A DNA stretch of 7,665 bases from Planctomycetota bacterium (GTDB taxonomy: Bacteria; Planctomycetota; UBA1135; GCA-002686595). The translations under genes and the position numbers were made by a program. Below the pieces are notes generated by a model. That model ran no database searches. It saw nothing but the letters and a program-made list of their open reading frames with translations, and was not told the origin of the DNA. Where the stretch lies: NCBI GenBank assembly GCA_022447405.1, contig JAKVCE010000096.1:1-7665 (forward strand). The letters run 5' to 3'. The first letter of the stretch is position 1, and the number at the start of each line of letters is the position of its first letter. Below are positions 6,111 to 7,665 of the stretch, in pieces.

Positions 6111-6127
6111 GCGAGGGCTCGCTCAGG
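6106..6127. terminator. Palindrome holding both convergent stop codons; likely bidirectional terminator
   Basis: The arms CCTGAGCGAG and CTCGCTCAGG are perfect reverse complements separated by GG; a real hairpin would have eight or nine pairs and a short loop. The esterase TGA (6108-6110) lies in the left arm. The AlkB-type gene's TGA (TCA at 6123-6125 on this strand) occupies the mirror position in the right arm. No T-run follows on either side, so it is not a classical intrinsic terminator. Its position between convergent genes still makes transcript termination or 3'-end protection the most likely role. Confidence 0.6.
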
Positions 6128-7169
6128 CAGGCATGGGGCGCTTGTCGCGCTCCACTGCGTCCGCTCTAGGGTTCATGATCCGGAACCAGAGCGGCGGGAC
6201 GAGCGCCGCGAGCATCATCGTCGGGTAGCCCGCTGGGAGGCACGGCGAGTCCGCGTGCGCGCGGAGCTTGTCGTAGGGCCGGCTGGCCTCCATGTGGTGG
6301 TCCGAATGACGCGTGAGGTGGAAGAGGTATGCGCTCGTGAGCGCGTGGGTGCTGTTCCAGCTGTGGTGGTCTGCGACGCGCTCCAAGCGTCCGCTCTCCA
6401 GCTTGGACCGCGTCAGCCCGTAGTGCTCGATGTAGTCCGTGACCTCGAGGAGGAAGACCGCCATGGCGGCTTGGCCAAAGAAGAAGGTGGTGATGAGCGG
6501 GCCGAAGAAGAGGTGCAGGCTCGCGATGAACGTCGCTTGAGTGAGCAGGTAGCGGAGCCGCCTGTTGCGGAGACTGAAGGCAGGGATCCCTGCTCGCTGA
6601 CAGCGCTTTCGCTCGAGGCGCCACGCGCTCGTGATCCCTGTGAAGACTGCGCGGGGGATGAAGGCGTAGACGCTCTCACCGCGCCTCGCTGTCACCGGGT
6701 CCTCATAGGTCCCGACGAAGCGGTGGTGGCCGAGCACATGCTCGATGCAGAAGTGCGCGTAGCCGACCATGCTCATGAGCGCCTCCCCGAGGGCGCGGTG
6801 TAGCCGACCTCTGCGGTGCATCAGCTCGTGGGCGATGGTGATGCCGCCCGCTCCTGCGACGCCGCCCATGGAGAGGCAGATGCCGACGAGCTCCCAGGTC
6901 TGGGGTCTGTTCTCAAGGATCGAGGCGACCGTCCATGCGAAGACCGCGAGCTGGGTCGGGAACCAGAGCTCGAGGACGAGGTCGTGGAAGCGGCTCCTCG
7001 GAGCGTCGAGGTCTGCCTCGCGGGTCGAGTGCCCAGACAGGGCGTCCAAGGTCGGAGTGACCAAGAACACGTTGAGGAGCATCAGGTAGGTGAACGCCCC
7101 GCGCAGCTCCACGCCCACGAGATGGAGCAGGGGGAAGGAATAGGCGATCAGGAACGGGAGGCGGGGCAC
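6123..7169 (-). CDS. alkB: AlkB-type membrane di-iron hydroxylase (putative alkane 1-monooxygenase)
   Basis: A 348-residue integral membrane protein with the complete histidine signature of AlkB-type alkane hydroxylases: HELMH (114-118), EHVLGHHRFVGTYEDP (143-158), DYIEHYGL (245-252) with the AlkB-typical HYG, and LTRHSDHH (285-292). These ligate the di-iron centre. AlkB hydroxylates the terminal carbon of medium- or long-chain alkanes, drawing electrons from rubredoxin and its reductase; neither partner is encoded here. WNSTHALTS upstream of the last box also fits the family. Hydrophobic segments lie at about 5-20, 26-44, 68-84, 95-112, 211-240 and 311-330. It is shorter than the ~400 residues of classical AlkB and has no fused rubredoxin. 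I use GTG at 7169-7167: no ATG or GTG occurs upstream in frame before a stop at about 7280, and the N-terminus fits the first family helix. No Shine-Dalgarno is visible. Other AlkB-like hydroxylases or desaturases remain possible; HYG plus all the boxes favours AlkB. Confidence 0.85.
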   Translation of the reverse strand: MPRLPFLIAYSFPLLHLVGVELRGAFTYLMLLNVFLVTPTLDALSGHSTREADLDAPRSRFHDLVLELWFPTQLAVFAWTVASILENRPQTWELVGICLSMGGVAGAGGITIAHELMHRRGRLHRALGEALMSMVGYAHFCIEHVLGHHRFVGTYEDPVTARRGESVYAFIPRAVFTGITSAWRLERKRCQRAGIPAFSLRNRRLRYLLTQATFIASLHLFFGPLITTFFFGQAAMAVFLLEVTDYIEHYGLTRSKLESGRLERVADHHSWNSTHALTSAYLFHLTRHSDHHMEASRPYDKLRAHADSPCLPAGYPTMMLAALVPPLWFRIMNPRADAVERDKRPMPA

Positions 7170-7224
7170 GGCTAGAGTTTGGTCGCTTTCACATCCGAGG
7201 GGGAGAGGGTTTATCGGGCAGCTT

Positions 7225-7250
7225 CCTGACCCCGTCTGGGGTTCTTCAGG
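7225..7250. other. Hairpin upstream of the AlkB-type gene
   Basis: The outer arms CCTGA and TCAGG and the inner arms CCCC and GGGG form a stem closed by a GTCT loop. A four-base TTCT bulge lies on one side only. It sits about 56-81 bases upstream of the alkB-like start, so it could lie in that gene's leader or act as a terminator for something further right. No T-run follows, and the role is unknown. Confidence 0.35.
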
Positions 7251-7665
7251 CCCTGGCGGTGTCTCGAGGACCGCTTTTTATCCACCAAAGCGCTGAATTC
7301 GCTGCCCTTGAAGGCCCCAAAGAGGGCCCCCAAACCCCTGTTATCACGGGAGTTCATAGGTCATCGCAGAATCCGTATGGCCGTAATGCAAATTCCTATT
7401 AGACTTCCCAAGTACAGCGTTCCCATGCGCCTGTAAATCCCTGCTCAATACAGCAAACCTTCACCGCTAGGAGGGACCTCCGCACCGCCCCTTGGTGTGG
7501 CTTGTTCCGCCGTCGCGATCCGATCGAGCTCAAGCTTCACCGCACCCATGATTCACCCCAAGAACTCTCAAGATGGCACGTGGTGGGGCTCCGCCAGCGT
7601 AGAGCTTGAGCGTGGGCGGAGCGCTGTAGCTGGGCGAGCTTTCGGGGATGGCTCCGCGCGCGGCG
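7251..7665. other. Non-coding stretch at the right edge with no supported gene
   Basis: I see no gene I can support. Part of it (about 7330-7470) is more AT-rich than the rest. Small inverted repeats are CGCTTT/AAAGCG (7272-7292), GGCCC/GGGCC (7313-7328) and GCTCCGCC/GGCGGAGC (7588-7622, 8-bp perfect arms around a 19-base loop). A minus-strand frame is open from the right edge to a TGA at 7530 (44 codons, rich in Pro, Gly and Ala), which could be the end of a gene lying outside; I cannot recognise it. An ATG at 7646-7648 starts a frame only a few codons long before the edge. Confidence 0.5.

Noticed and set aside
6255..6803. 182-codon plus-strand open frame opposite the AlkB-type gene
   Set aside because: The minus strand here carries all the AlkB histidine boxes. 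The plus-frame protein is charged, Glu/Arg/Ala-rich and has no motif, so it is a shadow frame.
7313..7328. GGCCC/GGGCC inverted repeat as a terminator
   Set aside because: The stem is only five pairs, has no T-run, and there is no gene end next to it.
7530..7664. Partial minus-strand gene entering from the right edge (44 open codons before TGA)
   Set aside because: Too short, GC-rich enough to be open by chance, and with no domain I can recognise. It is mentioned in the non-coding entry only.

Overview
The window is high-GC bacterial DNA (roughly 60%) that I would place in Planctomycetota, probably a marine, high-GC lineage. Three things point there. The left edge holds the start of a planctomycete-type cytochrome c protein, with a signal peptide, CALCH and a downstream GDMPP motif. 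Three successive secreted proteins end in the same cysteine-containing tail, which I associate with exported planctomycete proteins. None of the seven gene starts has a convincing Shine-Dalgarno sequence. The assignment is an inference from gene content; there is no rRNA or marker gene.

Left block (1-1354, minus strand): a Fur-family metalloregulator is followed, with a TAATG stop/start overlap, by a MerC-type four-helix membrane protein. The 5' end of the cytochrome c gene then runs off the left edge. A Fur-box-like palindrome sits at the start of the regulator gene, in or next to the divergent promoter region (1355-1445). This looks like a self-regulated metal-homeostasis unit.

Central block (1446-6110, plus strand): three exported proteins lie in tandem. 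They are an arylsulfotransferase (ASST)-like beta-propeller, a seven-blade FG-GAP beta-propeller whose start overlaps the previous stop (ATGA), and an alpha/beta-hydrolase of the PHB-depolymerase/feruloyl-esterase type. Their N-terminal domains are unrelated, yet all three end in one shared tail of about 130-145 residues. The tails of the first and third are about 80% identical, and the middle one is a divergent version. This modular tail, possibly for sorting or surface attachment, is the most interesting thing in the window.

Right block (6123-7665): a convergent minus-strand AlkB-type membrane di-iron hydroxylase faces the esterase gene. Only 12 bp separate the two stop codons, and both lie inside one perfect 10-bp-arm palindrome that probably serves as a two-way terminator. 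The last ~500 bp has no supported gene. It holds one good hairpin upstream of alkB, another inverted repeat near the edge, and a short open frame that I do not call.

I see no mobile element, CRISPR array, tRNA or rRNA.
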